Origin: Marsupella aquatica
Lineage: Eukaryota > Marchantiophyta
Assembly: GCA_973895155.1 (NCBI GenBank)
Contig: OZ316893.1
Coordinates: 1,612,001 to 1,676,000 of the forward strand
Direction of reading: 5' to 3'
DNA: 64,000 nt
Shown here: positions 1 through 13,679 of the stretch, in pieces
How positions within the stretch are numbered: position 1 is the stretch's first letter
Layout: each line of letters begins with the position of its first letter
The notes under the pieces: generated by a model
The model's input: only the letters and a program-made list of their open reading frames with translations
The model's database searches: none
Told to the model about the DNA's origin: nothing
Position numbers and translations under genes: made by a program

Positions 1-992
1 AATCCATTCCATTCACTGACATTCTCAATTTGATTTTAGGTGCTCATAATGTTCTTAGAGTGACGGAAACATAGGTAAACAATTAATAAGATAAATTTTC
101 ATCCATTTGCAGTTGGATTGTCTCATGATTAATAGGTGAAATATGGTCTGTCCCCTGTCACTTCTTGGGGATAGTTGGAGACAACTTAGCATTCTATCCA
201 GGCAGTAGTTTAGTGATCTATTACACCACAAGCCCTATGCCAATGCGTTGCACTGTGCAAGGAGGGCCGGTCCATAGGGAGTCGGGCTGGGGCATTTATG
301 GGGCTAGGGTTGCACATTTCTTCCGGCAAGGGTCATGAAAAACAACTAATCAAATCCAACGGCTTTGGATCTCCCGCCCAGGAGCTTTTTTGTATTGAGA
401 TGAAGAACAAAAAAAGCAGGATCCCTTATTTTTGTTGTAAATATATGTCACATTTGAATTTGATGTGTAATTATTGGGATGCGAAACAATGTCCCCAAAG
501 TCCTGTAAAGCCAAGAACCTTGGAGCGAGTTCCATTGCAGCGTTTATTAGGGAGTCTCAATATTGTGACGGCCTGGGTTTTGGCCACCAGTGACAACTCC
601 TTCACGGCCATGGGTAAACAAGGGATGGGCATCTACACAAGGTAGGGTAGTCCACACCAGCTGCCCGCCGGTGTAGTCCTGTGATTGTCACTTTGTAGTC
701 TATGTTGGCATGGGTGTTGAGGCTGTCCGTCAAACATCAAACACATGTCTCTCAAAAAAATGTGCCCAGAATATTTATTAGGGTCCCTTTTATAGGCACT
801 CCTACATGTCTGTCAAGTACGTCATCCACAGTATTGAGACCCCTATAAGTACGGCACAAGGGTGGAGGCATAATTATGCATACAGTCATCTCTCTGTAAG
901 TGCAAAATACATAAGTGCAGAGCCAGTATAATTGCAAGGTGTCCCATTCTTTTCCAGACTCTTTCCTCACAATCTTGCACTTTTTGTAAGTG
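1..992. other. Intergenic, no gene seen
   Basis: No open frame here reads like a protein. From about 820 the text becomes rich in the phrase (T)AAGTGCA, for example two copies near 893-922. This phrase also recurs around 3350-3430 and 11400-11800, so the right part probably belongs to the same dispersed repeat family as the tandem array that follows. Confidence 0.5.
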
Positions 993-1399
993 CAATAAAG
1001 TTCTGCACTAAACTACAAATATATAAATGCAAACCCTCTATAAGTGTTTATGAGCACATTTCCTTGGCAGCAATAAAGTTCTGCAGTAAACTACACTAAA
1101 CTACAAATATATAAATGCAAACCCTCTATAAGTGTTTATGAGCACATTTCCTTGGCAGCAATAAAGTTCTGCAGTAAACTACACTAAACTATAAATATAT
1201 AAATGCAAACCCTCTATAAGTGTTTATGAGCACATTTCCTTGGCAGCAATAAAGTTCTGCACTAAACTACAAATATATAAATGCCAACCCTCTAAGTGTT
1301 TATGAGCACATTTCCTTGGCAGCAATAAAGTTCTGCACTAAACTACAAATATATAAATGCCAAACCTCTATAAGTGTTTATGAGCACATTTCCTTGGCA
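993..1399. repeat. Tandem repeat, 5 copies of a 76-88 bp unit
   Basis: Five successive units begin with CAATAAAGTTCTGCA at 993, 1071, 1159, 1247 and 1323. Each runs through an ATATATAAATGC stretch and CTCTATAAGTGTTTATGAGC to end in CATTTCCTTGGCAG. Units two and three are 10 bp longer because AAACTACACT is doubled inside them. Copies are nearly identical, so the array is young. No coding capacity is seen. Confidence 0.9.
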
Positions 1400-1577
1400 A
1401 GTCCTTGGACGTACAGTAATTGTCATTATCACTTAGCGTCAAAATTGCATTTATGAGGTAAGGGATCACCTTTAGGTCATAGATGTAAATTTTACAAGGA
1501 ACTCAGCAGAATGTGGACTGACAAACGGGGCCATTGCACTTGGACACACTACACTCTTGTGGACGTAAACTTTCCTG

Positions 1578-1740
1578 AAGTTTTTCCATTGTATGTGTGT
1601 ACATGAAGCAACTGAACCTTGGGCCAGCTTGGCCTGGGAATTATGAAAATTGAATGAGGAATAGAGTAAAGTCCAAGTGGCAACAATGTAGGATCAAACT
1701 TTTCTTATGTAAGAAGCTGAACTGAATCTTAGTATAAAAG
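1578..1740. repeat. Dispersed repeat, copy A (partner at 13489-13672)
   Basis: The stretch shares long runs with 13489-13672. Shared features are TTGTATGTGTGTACA, a GGCCTGGG/GGCCCGGGGATTATGAAA motif, GAATGAGRAATAGAGTAAAGT and a TTTTCYTATGTAA tail followed by an AACTGAAT phrase. Copies have diverged by substitutions and a small insertion. The element type is unknown; a MITE or SINE-sized relic is likely. Confidence 0.65.
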
Positions 1741-3030
1741 TGTCAACTGAAGCCTACTCTTAAGGGCCTAGGTCTGAACCCTCTAGACCTTAACTCACAA
1801 TAGAGACAAAACTGATAATGAGGTTCAATAAGGTTCAATAGTGCGTTCTCTAGGATTCTTCCTTGTAGCATATAGACTGGTTTCTTCTCAGGATCTGTTC
1901 TGGGGATCACTTTTACCCTGCTGGCCGTCCCATCGTTTGGAGATGAAGGATTTATGAGATATGGAGAATTTCCATTTTCCTTGCGATGAATCTTTCTTGT
2001 GGATGGAGCACATCAGATTATCAGGTCCCCCCTTCTAGTCAGGCCTACTGAATAGTCTGGTCTATACTCTCGACAGTGGCTGGGGCACCCCATGTGAGCG
2101 GTGAGGATATAGCCCTCTGTCCTTTTCTCGGGGCCTTTGGTATGTCGCAGCCTGAGGCATCAGGCTCAGAATATGGTTGGGGATTCGGGCTCCGGTAGCT
2201 CTCCATTCATGCCATTGGGAAGGAATTCGGTTTCAGACATATGATGGGATCATCCTGGTGTTCCCTTCCTCTTTTGGGCAGGTTTTCGGTCGCTGACGTT
2301 GACTGGCAGATTCTTGTTGTCCCCATCACCTTGTGGGGAAGGTCCTAGGTTTCTGGCTTTTGTTGGAGGGTCCGTAGCGTCTCTTTCAACTCCAATCTGG
2401 CATTGCTGCGGGAGCCTTTTGGCTGCCTTATCAAGAATTGCAGGCAAGTGCAGGGTCTTGGCTGCAGGGTGTATTCATCGATTCGATTATGTGCCGATTT
2501 GCTCTTCATCACGCACCAGGGTTACCTTCTTTGACCCATGATCATTCCTCCTTGCTTTGTTCCGGCTTTGGCAAGTCTGTTGACTAAGTGGGGAGACTGC
2601 AGCAACTCTCAGTCCAGTCGCGGCAGACCTCAATGTAGTGGCGGCATTCGTTCAGCGTGTTTTGGGGACCAGCAGGGTATGGTCTTGGCCATCTTTGGGA
2701 CAGGTTCTAGGGTAGTCTCCTGTTTTGTGCAGCCAGGATCCATCCAGTTAGAATAGCACTTTTGCGGTTCCTATGGTCACTTTAGGTTTTTCGTCTACAG
2801 GGCAATCAATCCCCTCTTTCCGTCTCCCTCTCCCCAGGCGGATTGGACTGTATTGCCCTTTCTCCTTCCTCTATGGGTGTGCTCCCCCTCTCAGCCCCCT
2901 TAATTCGATTTTCATTCTGCTGCCTTCCCCCTCCAGGCGGTTTGTATTGTTTTGGTTCCTGGTATAAAGTTTCAGGAGCTCCGTCTCGTTTCATTGAAAA
3001 AAATTAAATTAAATTAAATGAGGATGTACA
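1741..3030 (+). mobile_element. Possible LINE-type 3' relic with A-rich tail
   Basis: This stretch is C/T-rich with no convincing protein. It ends at about 2995-3020 in an oligo-A run followed by three AAATT repeats, just after a TGGTATAAAGTTTC phrase. An A-rich or short-repeat tail is typical of non-LTR retrotransposon 3' ends, but no reverse transcriptase or endonuclease frame is visible, so the call rests on the tail alone. It could equally be ordinary intergenic DNA. Confidence 0.25.
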
Positions 3031-5020
3031 AAAGTGACATTAACTCTAAAAAATACAAAAATGAAATGAGGATTGGCAAAAAACAAGGATGACACAAAAA
3101 CTAACCAACATAGCATATAAATTTTATTGTGCAAGATTTTTCTCCATATCTATTTATGTTCAAGTAAATGGTCATGGGACTAGTGATATGTAAAATTCAC
3201 TCAGGTTTTATGCTTGATAACTCATCTTCACTTGGGGATAATGACTGTAACCCCCTCCAGCCCCCTCCAGCTGAGAGCCCTGGGGATTAGAGCCCATTAA
3301 CCCCTCTTGGGGATGGGTTACCCTACACACAAAATAATGCGCATTCCAGATTTTTGCACTTATGACATAATGCAAACCCGTAGTAAGTGCACACCGGATT
3401 AATTCTTCGTGGGAGTGTGCACTTAGGGAGAGACGAGTGTATCGGGGGGCCAGGGAATGTTTATGACCGCCCTGCAGGGTCCAAGCAAAAATTGGCTCTT
3501 TCCCAAACGTGAAGCTGCACGACGACGATGCGTACTGCTCGGCCACAACTTGACCTTCTTCAATTCACAAGCTCGCTCAACGTTGCAATGTTGATGAAGT
3601 TCGGTGCTCTGCAATTGGTGTGTGATTTCTGTTTTTAAGATTGAAAGCTCCAAAGACTTCTAAAGTACCCTGAAAACGGATGTGAGTTTGAACTGCTTTG
3701 TGTTTGGTCGGTGCGGATCCATTTCTGCTGATTAATTCTGTGATTTCTTTCACTGGTCAAGTAGGGAATGTGTAAATTCTGTGGAAAAGGGTCGAGTGTG
3801 ACCTCATTAAGTTTCCATAATTATGCCTTTCGGTTTGGCTTAGTGTGCTGGAAATTCAAACAGAGATTGCTCCTTCACCTCGAACCCTTAGTGACTCCTT
3901 CTTGCGACAATTCCTTAAACTTCTTCTCCTACCTTTTGTTATTTTCGTGTTAGGGTTTATGGTTCTTCTGGCAGAATTTGCCAGCACGCTCGAATTGGTT
4001 TTACTTTCCAGAATGTTCGTCAATATTGTATGCCGTGCTCTGTTGGTATGCCCATTTTGTTACACATCTTGTTTGTGCAGGAAATTTTTTTAACTGAATG
4101 TTATCTTCAAATGCTCGTTTTAAACATCAAACAATGGATGTCATGGAAGTCCTCTAATGTGTGGGTTAGCCATTTAGGGTTTCCTTTGTTCGTGGGTTCT
4201 CCTGATACTAGTAGGTGTCCGAAGTTTTTATAGAATCGGGGAACGCTTGACCCATTGCATACCTGCACTTTGAAATTGCTATATAACTTTTCTTCGTGGC
4301 AATTGGACACAGGATTGCAACTTCTGAAGCTGACATCCATATTTAAAATCTTCAAAGTGGCTGGACTAGTGTCTATGGCCTTCCTGTATGATGAAGCTGG
4401 CCTTGTACCTGTTGCAGCACAGTTGAGAGCCAAATGACCACAGTACAGCTAGTGTCCACCATTCCTGAATTTAGCAGACACTCATACAAGGTGCGAAGTT
4501 TCATTCCTGAGGATAATCACAGGGTTTAGGGTTCCCCCTAATCACAATGTACCTGGGACGTTGGCACATTGACGATGTACGGCCGTATTTTCAAGACTCT
4601 TCAGATATGGGCCTAAATCCAAAGGTCCAAAGCGGCAGTAATCATGGGATCCATCAACTCACTTCGGACAAAACTGGGTAGTCAAACGCCATGTTTTAGC
4701 CACCAAGTCTACACGAGGCAATTACTCCCAAAATCGATTCACGGGGGAGAGTCAGTTCATAGCTGGCTGTCAATGTAAATTGCGAAGACCACGATTTCAT
4801 CTCCATAAACCCGCACTGTCTACACTAATTCATCACTTCGTTACGTATGTGACTTTTTGCGAAGAGAAGGCTTTTAGTATAGCACAGTACTGCAATGAAT
4901 ATGAGAAGCATCTCATCAATAGTTGATGTACATCGAAGCTGGTTCACAGAACAGTGAACGAGGCGGAGAAGAAGTTGAGGAAATCACTTTCGTGGGAGAT
5001 TAAGCCATAGAATCGATGCG
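3031..5020. other. Intergenic and 5' region of the TAM41-type gene
   Basis: No gene is supported. Near 3340-3430 there is another cluster of (T)AAGTGCA/TGCACTTA phrases. A TATA-like ATATAA lies at about 4281, some 740 bp before the start codon at 5021; if used, it implies a long or spliced leader. The rest carries only short chance frames. Confidence 0.4.
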
Positions 5021-7806
5021 ATGCTTCTCGCTGAGAAACTGGCTGAGCCTCTGAGCGACCTTCCTCCTGTGGAATTTGCCTTCTCCTATGGTTCTGGGGT
5101 GTTCCCTCAGCCTGGTGACACGGAGCGCTTCAAACTGGAGGTGCGCTGTGTGCTAGTCTTGAAGGTTGGCTTAAAGTTTAGCCAGATTAGGCATGGAAAT
5201 TTTAAGGTGCAAAAAAGCAGTTCTGTGAAAGTTTGCAGAGCGGCTAATTTGTTTAAATGATCATCTTCCCTGACTGTGTTGTTTTTATTTTGTGCAGAAA
5301 CCAATGGTAGACTATATTCTTGGAGTTTCTTGTCCTGCAGAGTGGCATTCGAAGGTCTGTCTCAAATGTCGTCCACTACTTTTGCGTACAATGCCAGTTA
5401 TGATTGCTGGCTCCCTTTGAAATATCAATCCATTACTTTATTCTGTGAGAGTAAGTTGCAAACAGTACACATGTCTCACCTGCTTTTGGTCTAAATAGGC
5501 CATGAAGTCATGAACGTGATACATGTTACTTAGGTTTGCAAGGATCATTGTAGCGAGCTGTCGCATATCTTCAATAAAGTCTTGACTGTTCAGACCTAAA
5601 CTGCCGTAAAAAGTGTAGCCACGGACATGTTTCGAAGTTTGGTTCTTGTATCTAATTACAATGCAGCAATCCGGACTTGACAGAATGCTCCTCGTATGTC
5701 TCAATCATTTCTTTGAAATGAATTCTTAATCATGTCATTCACCCCTCTGCTAGGTGCTGACTATTGTATCGTGATTAGTTCAGAATATTGAGAAGAATCC
5801 GCATCATTATTCATCTTGGCTGGCAAAATTTGGAGGGAAGTGGGTGAGTTTCCATCTGCACTCTGCTGGAATCAAACAGAGGACTAGTGGTATGATCTTA
5901 ATTTGTGCATTCTCAATATGGGATCTATGGAATTTATTTGTCGCTTTAGGTTTTAATCCACCAGCGAGCATTTATAAGCACGACGTTTTCTATCAAGGCT
6001 ATCAAAGCGAGTTACTTGTCTCGTAACTTATAAGCTACACCTTGTCAACCTCGGCTTGAACTAATGCGATTGGATATTTCAGGTCTCTGGTGTTGCTGAC
6101 AAAGTAGGAGTTGGTGTTCATTTCAATCCCTTTGTGCCGTGGAAAGACAAGGTACCTTGCTGTGCCATATTGCAGCTATGCTCCTCTACTGTAATCTCCC
6201 TGAGTAGCGAAAGCTCACTTCCGGTGCATGCGACCCTACGTGGTTTGGAAATCTTCATATAGTCGGACGTTGGTTTTTACCCGGCTTTTGCATGCATTAT
6301 CAGACTATCAAGTATGGAGTAATGTCGATGGACCGCTTGGAGAGAGACATCTCAACGTGGAACTGTCTGTATATCAGTGGCCGACTTCAGAAGCCTGTAT
6401 GTATTGACATGTTTCCTCTCAGCATCATTGGGCAGAAGCAGAAGTTTCGTTCCGCATGGCTAGTTATCCTGGGTACCCTTGACGTAATTGTATGTATACC
6501 ATCTTTGCCTTAGATTTCGTGGCACGTTCCAATATGAAGGCTTTGGACTGCACCCAAGGTCTGTGTCCTTGTGGATACTGCAGGACTCGCAAAGTTAAAT
6601 GAGACTAATCTCAATGCAGCACTTTTGTCTGCAATGCTACTAGCTCCTCCAGAGTTCACTGAGGTATTTCCCTTCGTCATGTTTAAGGTCCTTCTATTTC
6701 TAATCTGGCTGACTGAGGTTTCTCCAAGCTTGGTTGGCTGAAAATGTATCAACGTCATTCTTCGAATCTGGAAGGGGAGATTTCGTTGATGAAGTTCTGG
6801 TCTGTTCAATTCTCTCTTTGTCTCATTCTCTTCAGGAAGAACTCTACACGAAAATATGTGGGCTGTCATACCTGGGGGACATCCGAATGCTATTTGCAGA
6901 GGATAGACACAAGGTGGTCTTCACTTTCAATAGCCAAAACTTTCGTCCTTACTAGAATGGAATGCAGCTCTTCATATTCGCTCAGAATTTCAACTCGAAA
7001 TTCCTATGTCTATGCTTTTCGAAGTAGAATGTGAAAGCCCTTTGTTTTCCTATGTGGCCTTACCTTTTACGTGCCTGTTTTTCTACTGCTTTAGGTGCAG
7101 AAGATTGTCAGGGGCAGTTCTGAAAAGTTCCAGGTTCTTTACAGAAACGCATTACAATCTGCTGAATCGGCTGGTTTACTGGAATTACCCACATTATTTG
7201 GCACTCACCCTCAGGCCAAGCTAGTCCAGGTTATCTTCATATTGAATTTCATGTCTCAAGTTTTGTAGGATGTATTTCTTTGTCTCTACGCTTTGCCAAT
7301 TATTCTAGTATTCGTCCTACATGTGACAAAGTTGCTAGCTACTTCTGAGTCTCTCTAACTCGTACATTTGCGCCCAGAGGGTTGACACTGCCAGTGTTTG
7401 TACTATGGTATCTGCACTTCCACCTACTATATTGCAACGGTTAGCTGCACAAATTGGAGTCACTTTTGAGGGCCTACAATCTAGTAAACTTTATTTCTCT
7501 CACTCTACCAAATTCGCATCTTGATGTAAAATGGTTATTTCATTGGGCTTGTTTCATCTGTCCTTCTGGATGCAAAACATGCTTGGGCCGTTGTAATCTT
7601 TGAATCCTGTTGCAGGAATGGCTGTTGCAGAGGCCGTATCTCAGGCAAGAGACGGGCATGCCAAGCTTCTTCGCCAGGCAATTGGTGGAGTGGTGAGGAG
7701 TTCTAGCATTAGACAAATGGTTTCAGGATTTTTTGCTGCTGGAGGTGTGAATGCTGTCCAGTATGTAGCGAAAAAGGCTTCCAAGGCCTGGCAGTCCAGA
7801 CAGTAA
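5021..7806 (+). CDS. TAM41: TAM41-type phosphatidate cytidylyltransferase, mitochondrial
   Basis: Ten exons join into a complete 1014-nt frame of 337 aa: 5021-5140, 5298-5354, 5784-5843, 6083-6151, 6304-6396, 6559-6663, 6836-6913, 7095-7229, 7378-7483 and 7616-7806 (TAA). All junctions are GT-AG and all phases agree; the exon 6 acceptor has a weak pyrimidine tract. The protein matches the Mmp37/TAM41 family. Seen are the nucleotidyltransferase-like YGSGVFPQ (residues 23-30), MVDYILGV (43-50), VGVHFNPFVPW, IKYGV, YISGRLQKP and VDTAGL. In this family the enzyme makes CDP-diacylglycerol from phosphatidate and CTP at the matrix side of the inner mitochondrial membrane, feeding cardiolipin and phosphatidylglycerol synthesis. 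The ATG lies only 14 residues before the conserved core and no clear presequence is visible. Length is normal for the family. Confidence 0.93.
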
Positions 7807-9605
7807 TTTCATCAACAGCATTTCAGCAATGAAAGCCTTGATGTCTGGGGCCCTCCTTTCATGAAGAGAATGTTGACTGGCTGTTATGAAATCCACCACA
7901 TTGTTCTTGCGCAAGACCAAGAAGGTACCGCTTGAAATTGTGCCTTCAGTTTTTTGTCCTTCAATTTGGAAACTGCGACGAAGTAACATTGGATACAGCC
8001 CTGGTGGCATTTGTCTTACGATTGGACTCTATTGCACTGTAATACATTGTGTGGTCCTTTCCTATGCAGACGACAAATATGAAGGTGCAGAGTCAACCAA
8101 GGTTTTGTTGTAGCAATGCTTCCTCGTCATCTAAGGAGAAGAGTGCCGACCCTCTTGTAACAACTACTGTCACCATAACTATTATATGATGTCGAGTGAC
8201 AACATGTTTTAACCAATTTTCCATGTCTGATAGTGGAACTAATCTAAATTCCCAGGCAAGAATTATTGTCAAACTCCTCAGTTCCTCGGGATAACAGCTT
8301 GACATCAGTCTAGTTCGAGATCCCCATTACTGTGCTCGTGCACTTTAAGGGTGAGATCGTTGCATTCAACATCCCGAAAATAAATGTATGCTGTGGCCCT
8401 TTGGGCTTCAGTGACATTATGTGGACATTATGTCAGATGCCATCTTTGTGTCCGCTTCATGCTAAGTGTTATAAATGTAGAGTTTCTCCTGAGTCTCAAG
8501 GGGGTCCTCAATAGGGGGAATTCATATCATACATGTGGAATGGGTATTAAAATCCACTCTGTGAAAATTTAAATTAAGTATTCATTTGTCTTTAAACCAA
8601 TCAAGTATTGGCACTGGACAACCCTGATCCCAATAGTGGGGACCTGTGCACTTTTGCCTTATAGATGAACAAGTGCACGGCTCATTTAGAGGAGGTTGAT
8701 CAGGGCGAAAAACTTTCTTGGGGGCCGATCAAGTAAAGTTTTACTGGCAGGGGGTCTACCAAGCATATCCCTCATCCATCTTCCCTTGGACTCTTACTTG
8801 AAATTCTTTGTTTGTACTTTGCAACCACTAATTGACCTAGTACATAAGGGCAAGATGCTATTAGAGAAAACAATAACATTTTAGAATGGTCCATCTGTGG
8901 TTGGGCAGTCCATCTAAGCACTTGTCAATCAAAACTTGTAGTCTATGGGAGCTCTGGTTTCCTAAACTAACCTGCCCTGAAAAGTCAAAGCACAAACTGA
9001 CCAAACAATCAACTTCAACAGCAGTTTCAGGCAGCGGACAATGCACTACCTTCATCAATATTTTCTATTTTGAGATTGGAGAGGGCTGAAATGATGAGAA
9101 CCTTAGGGCTGTAAACTATACATGCAAGATGGCTCTAAATTAAAAAGGGCTAATGCTACACTAGCTCCTAGCATAGGAGCAATCAAAGCTGGATCTTGCT
9201 TGGATCTAATTTGGATCTCAAGAGTGTAAAAGGAATGATCACCAATTTTTAGAGCTCTCTTGAAAGTCTTTGCCACTTCTGGCAAAACTTAAGTAGGTTA
9301 AGTTAGTCTTCCATGAGCCAGTTTCTCACCTAACCACAAACCCCATTAACCAGAATCTGACAGTTATCCTTAAATCTAAGAAGATTTGATGGTCAAAAAT
9401 TAATCTAGGAAAACTAGATAAAGATGTGCAACAGGTCACACTGGGCGTAAGGCCACAATATCTACTGTGTTTCCCTTGGGAGGACTGCCAATGCCCAGTG
9501 CCTGCCAAAGGATATATCTACTGTAGTACCTTATCTACTGTTTTCCCCTTTTTGGATCTGTGGGATTGTGTCTCCATGCTCTTTTTGTTCTTTGACAGTG
9601 TGATA
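7807..9605. other. Intergenic; short copy of a dispersed repeat at 8690-8790
   Basis: No gene is supported. Around 8690-8790 the sequence carries the GATCA...AACTTTTT...GGGGGTCTACYAAGCATATCCCTC pattern that appears twice in tandem at 14371-14750. The strand just before the Helitron (9430-9600) has several TATCTACTG phrases that are not transposon ends by themselves. Confidence 0.4.
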
Positions 9606-11377
9606 TCTACTACTATAATAACTAATCCCGCCAGTTTTAGTCCTTGGTCCCGTTACAAAAATGAAAAAGGAGGGAACAAAGCTAAGCCATCAGATATTTT
9701 ATAGAACTATTTATGGCTCTTGGATTGAGTGAGATGGGAACCTAAAATTGGCTGTAAGTTATAGTACAAGATATGTATCTAAGTTATAGTACAAGGTAGA
9801 TATAATATGTCATAGAATACTTGCATGTGTTACTGTAGTTATTTTGTAGCTTGCGTATAATAATTTTTGGCATGGAGCATCAAAGTGTAAGTATATTATT
9901 TTATGGTCTATTAATTTAGAGTACATTTGGCATGGGGCATGAAAGTGAAAAGATTTACTTGAGATAATGGTTTTGGTAGGGAGCGAGCACTAAGGGGAAG
10001 AGAGTAGGTTGACATTATATTATTTTGGCTTTGCTCTTAAAAAGGAGATTTAACTCTTTGGAAGTTAGTTAATTTTTAGTTATCTTGCATGGACCCCAAT
10101 TTCTATTTTGCACAATGATATCTTTCACTCAACAAAAGTTTTTGTATAATAATGTATTTTAACAATTATTATTTTTATTCAATGATTATCTTTTGCACAA
10201 CGTATGATCTATTTCTCAACAACATCTTTAACCAAACAACATCTATTATGCAACGCACGGGGATTGAAAGGATATCGAGGGTCAACTTTGCTAAACCCTA
10301 AAACACTAAACCTGAAACCGATAATATAATGTTGCTCCAATTTATAGTGGTTGCCATTCAAATGCATGGGCATTTTGGGTAAAAAAACAAAACAAAGAAA
10401 AAGACTCACTCCTTCTTAGTTTCCTTGATTTTTTATTTCATAACATCTTTGACAGAAAGATAGCTTGGGTGAAACAACACCATTTTTCTTTTAACATCTT
10501 TTACTTCATGATATCTTTGGCAAAATGACACCTTTTTCTTAATACCATCTTTCACACAATGGCATGTTTGGCAAAACTACTTTTTTTTAAGACATCTTTT
10601 TACTTTGTGACATCTTTCACCCCGTCTTTCACTTAACAACATCTTGGGCAACACGACATCTTATTTCTTAACAACATCTTTTGTGCAACGCACGGGTATT
10701 TTCCGTGAACGATGTCTTGGCCGACACAACATTTTTTTCTCAACAACATCTTCGCCAACATGACAATTTTTTCTCAACGACATCTTGGCCGACACAACGT
10801 CTTTTTTCTCAACGACTTCTTGGCCGACATGACATTTTTTTCTCAATGATCTCTTGGCCAACACGGCATCTTTTCTTCTCAACGTCTTCTTGGCCGACAC
10901 GACATCTTTTTTTCTCAATGACCTCTTGGGCGACAAGACATCTTTTTTCTCCATGACCTCTTGGTTGACACTACATATTTTTTTTCAACGACCTCTTGGC
11001 CAATACAACATCTTTTTTTCTCAACAACATCTTGACCAACACAACTACTTTTCTCTTAATGACCTCTTGGGCGACACGACATCTTTACTCTCAACGACCT
11101 CTTGGGCGACACGACATCGTTTCTCTCAACGACCTCTTGGGCAACACGATATCTTTTCTCTCCACAACCTCTTGGGCAACACGACATCTTTTCTCTCCAC
11201 GACCTCCTAGGCAACACTACATCTTTTTTCTCCACGACCTCTTGTCTGACACTACATCATTTTTTCTCAATGACATCTTGGCCGACACGAATTCTTTTGT
11301 GCAACGCACATCATTTTTTCTCAATGACATCTTGGCCGACACGAATTCTTTTGTGCAACGCACAGGTATTGAGCTAG
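9606..11377 (+). mobile_element. Non-autonomous Helitron, both ends intact
   Basis: The 5' end reads TCTACTACTATAATAAC at 9606, directly after an A at 9605. The 3' end is CTAG at 11374-11377, directly before a T at 11378. A hairpin TGTGC-AAC-GCACA (11352-11364) sits 9 nt before CTAG. These are the established Helitron hallmarks: TC start, CTRR end, a subterminal 3' hairpin, insertion between A and T, and no target duplication. The 1772-bp body encodes no Rep or helicase, so it must have been mobilised in trans. Relic 3'-end sequences (TGCAACGCACGGG) also lie inside at about 10249 and 10683, suggesting rearranged or nested ends. Most of the right half is a minisatellite, which is common in plant Helitrons. 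Confidence 0.75.
10430..11370. repeat. Minisatellite inside the Helitron, 35-36 bp unit
   Basis: Units follow CAACGACCTCTTGG-GCGACACGACATCTTTTCTCT. From about 10640 to 11370 roughly 20 units are clear. From 10430 back toward 10080 only degraded traces remain, such as ACATCTTTNNC. Copies nearest the 3' terminus are the most alike, as in 11060-11240, so the array appears to have grown from the right. A 56-bp block containing the GTGCAACGCACA hairpin is itself repeated at about 11296 and 11352. The long open frames on both strands come from the period and are not genes. Confidence 0.88.
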
Positions 11378-12499
<1,122 letters not shown>

Positions 12500-12865
12500 G
12501 AGGGTGCAAGTGACAAACAGGGATGGGGGGCAGGGTGAGGGTGAGTCTCTGAACTGGCACAGGGGGCATGAATGTCATCACCTCTATTAACTTCTAAGAA
12601 TGAGCACTCCTGATAGTCTTTGGAATGGGAGATGGCCCTCCCATTTGCTTTGGTGAAAAAAATCAGAAGTGCCCCCAAGTCTTGTAAACTTGCAGAACTA
12701 AAACTGAGGATGCAAGTGGAAAACAGGGATGGGGGAGAGAGTCTCTGAAATGGCAAAGCGGGTATGAATGTGCTCACCTCCATTTACATCTAGTGCTTCT
12801 AACAAGAGGTGGCTCTCCAGCTTGCTTTGGTGAAAAGAAATCAAAAGTGCCCCCCAAATCTTGGA
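12500..12865. repeat. Tandem duplication, about 206 bp unit
   Basis: Copy one starts at 12500 and copy two at 12706. Both run through TGCAAGTG...AAACAGGGATGGGGG, GAGTCTCTGAA.TGGCA, a GGTATGAATGT-like phrase, GCTTTGGTGAAAA and end in an AAGTGCCCCC...TCTTG motif. Identity is high, with small indels. No coding capacity. Confidence 0.75.
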
Positions 12866-13033
12866 AAGCAGCCCTGAGACTCATTTGCTGATTTGCAGTT
12901 GGGTGATGTTATCTACTGTAGATGCTCTGATGTCAGGACTACCTGGTTTGCTATGCTTGCATCATAATTTATGATCCATCTACTTTATCTGTTGAAACTA
13001 TAGCCAGGATGGCCCACTGTGTTGGACACAATG

Positions 13034-13067
13034 CTCCCATGGACCACCCAAATGTGGTCCATGGGAG
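13034..13067. repeat. Perfect 14-bp stem inverted repeat
   Basis: CTCCCATGGACCAC (13034-13047) is exactly complementary to GTGGTCCATGGGAG (13054-13067) across a 6-base loop. A related GGTCCATGGGGGC lies near 13381. Too short for a usual plant microRNA precursor; a transposon end or a cruciform-forming site is more likely. Confidence 0.85.
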
Positions 13068-13488
13068 TTTGGTGCCCATAACTTGATGCTTATGAATCCT
13101 AAAATAAAATGAGGTTAGCACCTGCAAGGCAACTGGAGAACGAGGAGAGAAGAAAAACACCAGCCCAAAAATCCCATATTAACACAATGAATATTAACGT
13201 AATGGAACTTACCCCTCCCGAGTTTTTTTATAAACATATCAACCAAAATGTCCAAAGTATCACAGTCACTTCGATGGAAACAGTAGCTGACCTACTCCTC
13301 TAGCATATCCCCAAAACTAATAAATATTTACATTTGTGAATATCAAATTATTACAATTATTCTCAAATTTTGGGAAATATGGTCCATGGGGGCTTCAGAT
13401 TCATTGAAACTCCTCCTTTTCTTAGTTCCAAGCTGAATAGCTGCTGATGTATCATCACGGAGGCCGGAGTGGGTAAACCCTTCCTGAA

Positions 13489-13672
13489 TTTTTTTCCTTT
13501 GTATGTGTGTACAAGGTTACGAGGCATCACCCTCAAGTGAAGCCATAGAACCCCTGGGTCAACCTGGCCCGGGGATTATGAAATTTGAATGAGAAATAGA
13601 GTAAAGTGCAAGTGACAAACAATGACAAATCAGACTTTTCCTATGTAAAACTCAACTGAATATTGTATAAAA
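13489..13672. repeat. Dispersed repeat, copy B (partner at 1578-1740)
   Basis: This is the second member of the pair described at 1578-1740, in the same orientation about 12 kb away. It has an extra 20-30 bases after the TGTGTGTACA phrase. Confidence 0.65.
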
Positions 13673-13679
13673 AATTACT

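Noticed and set aside
7723-8010. Minus-strand frame over the last TAM41-type exon
   Set aside because: It is the reverse of a well-supported coding exon.
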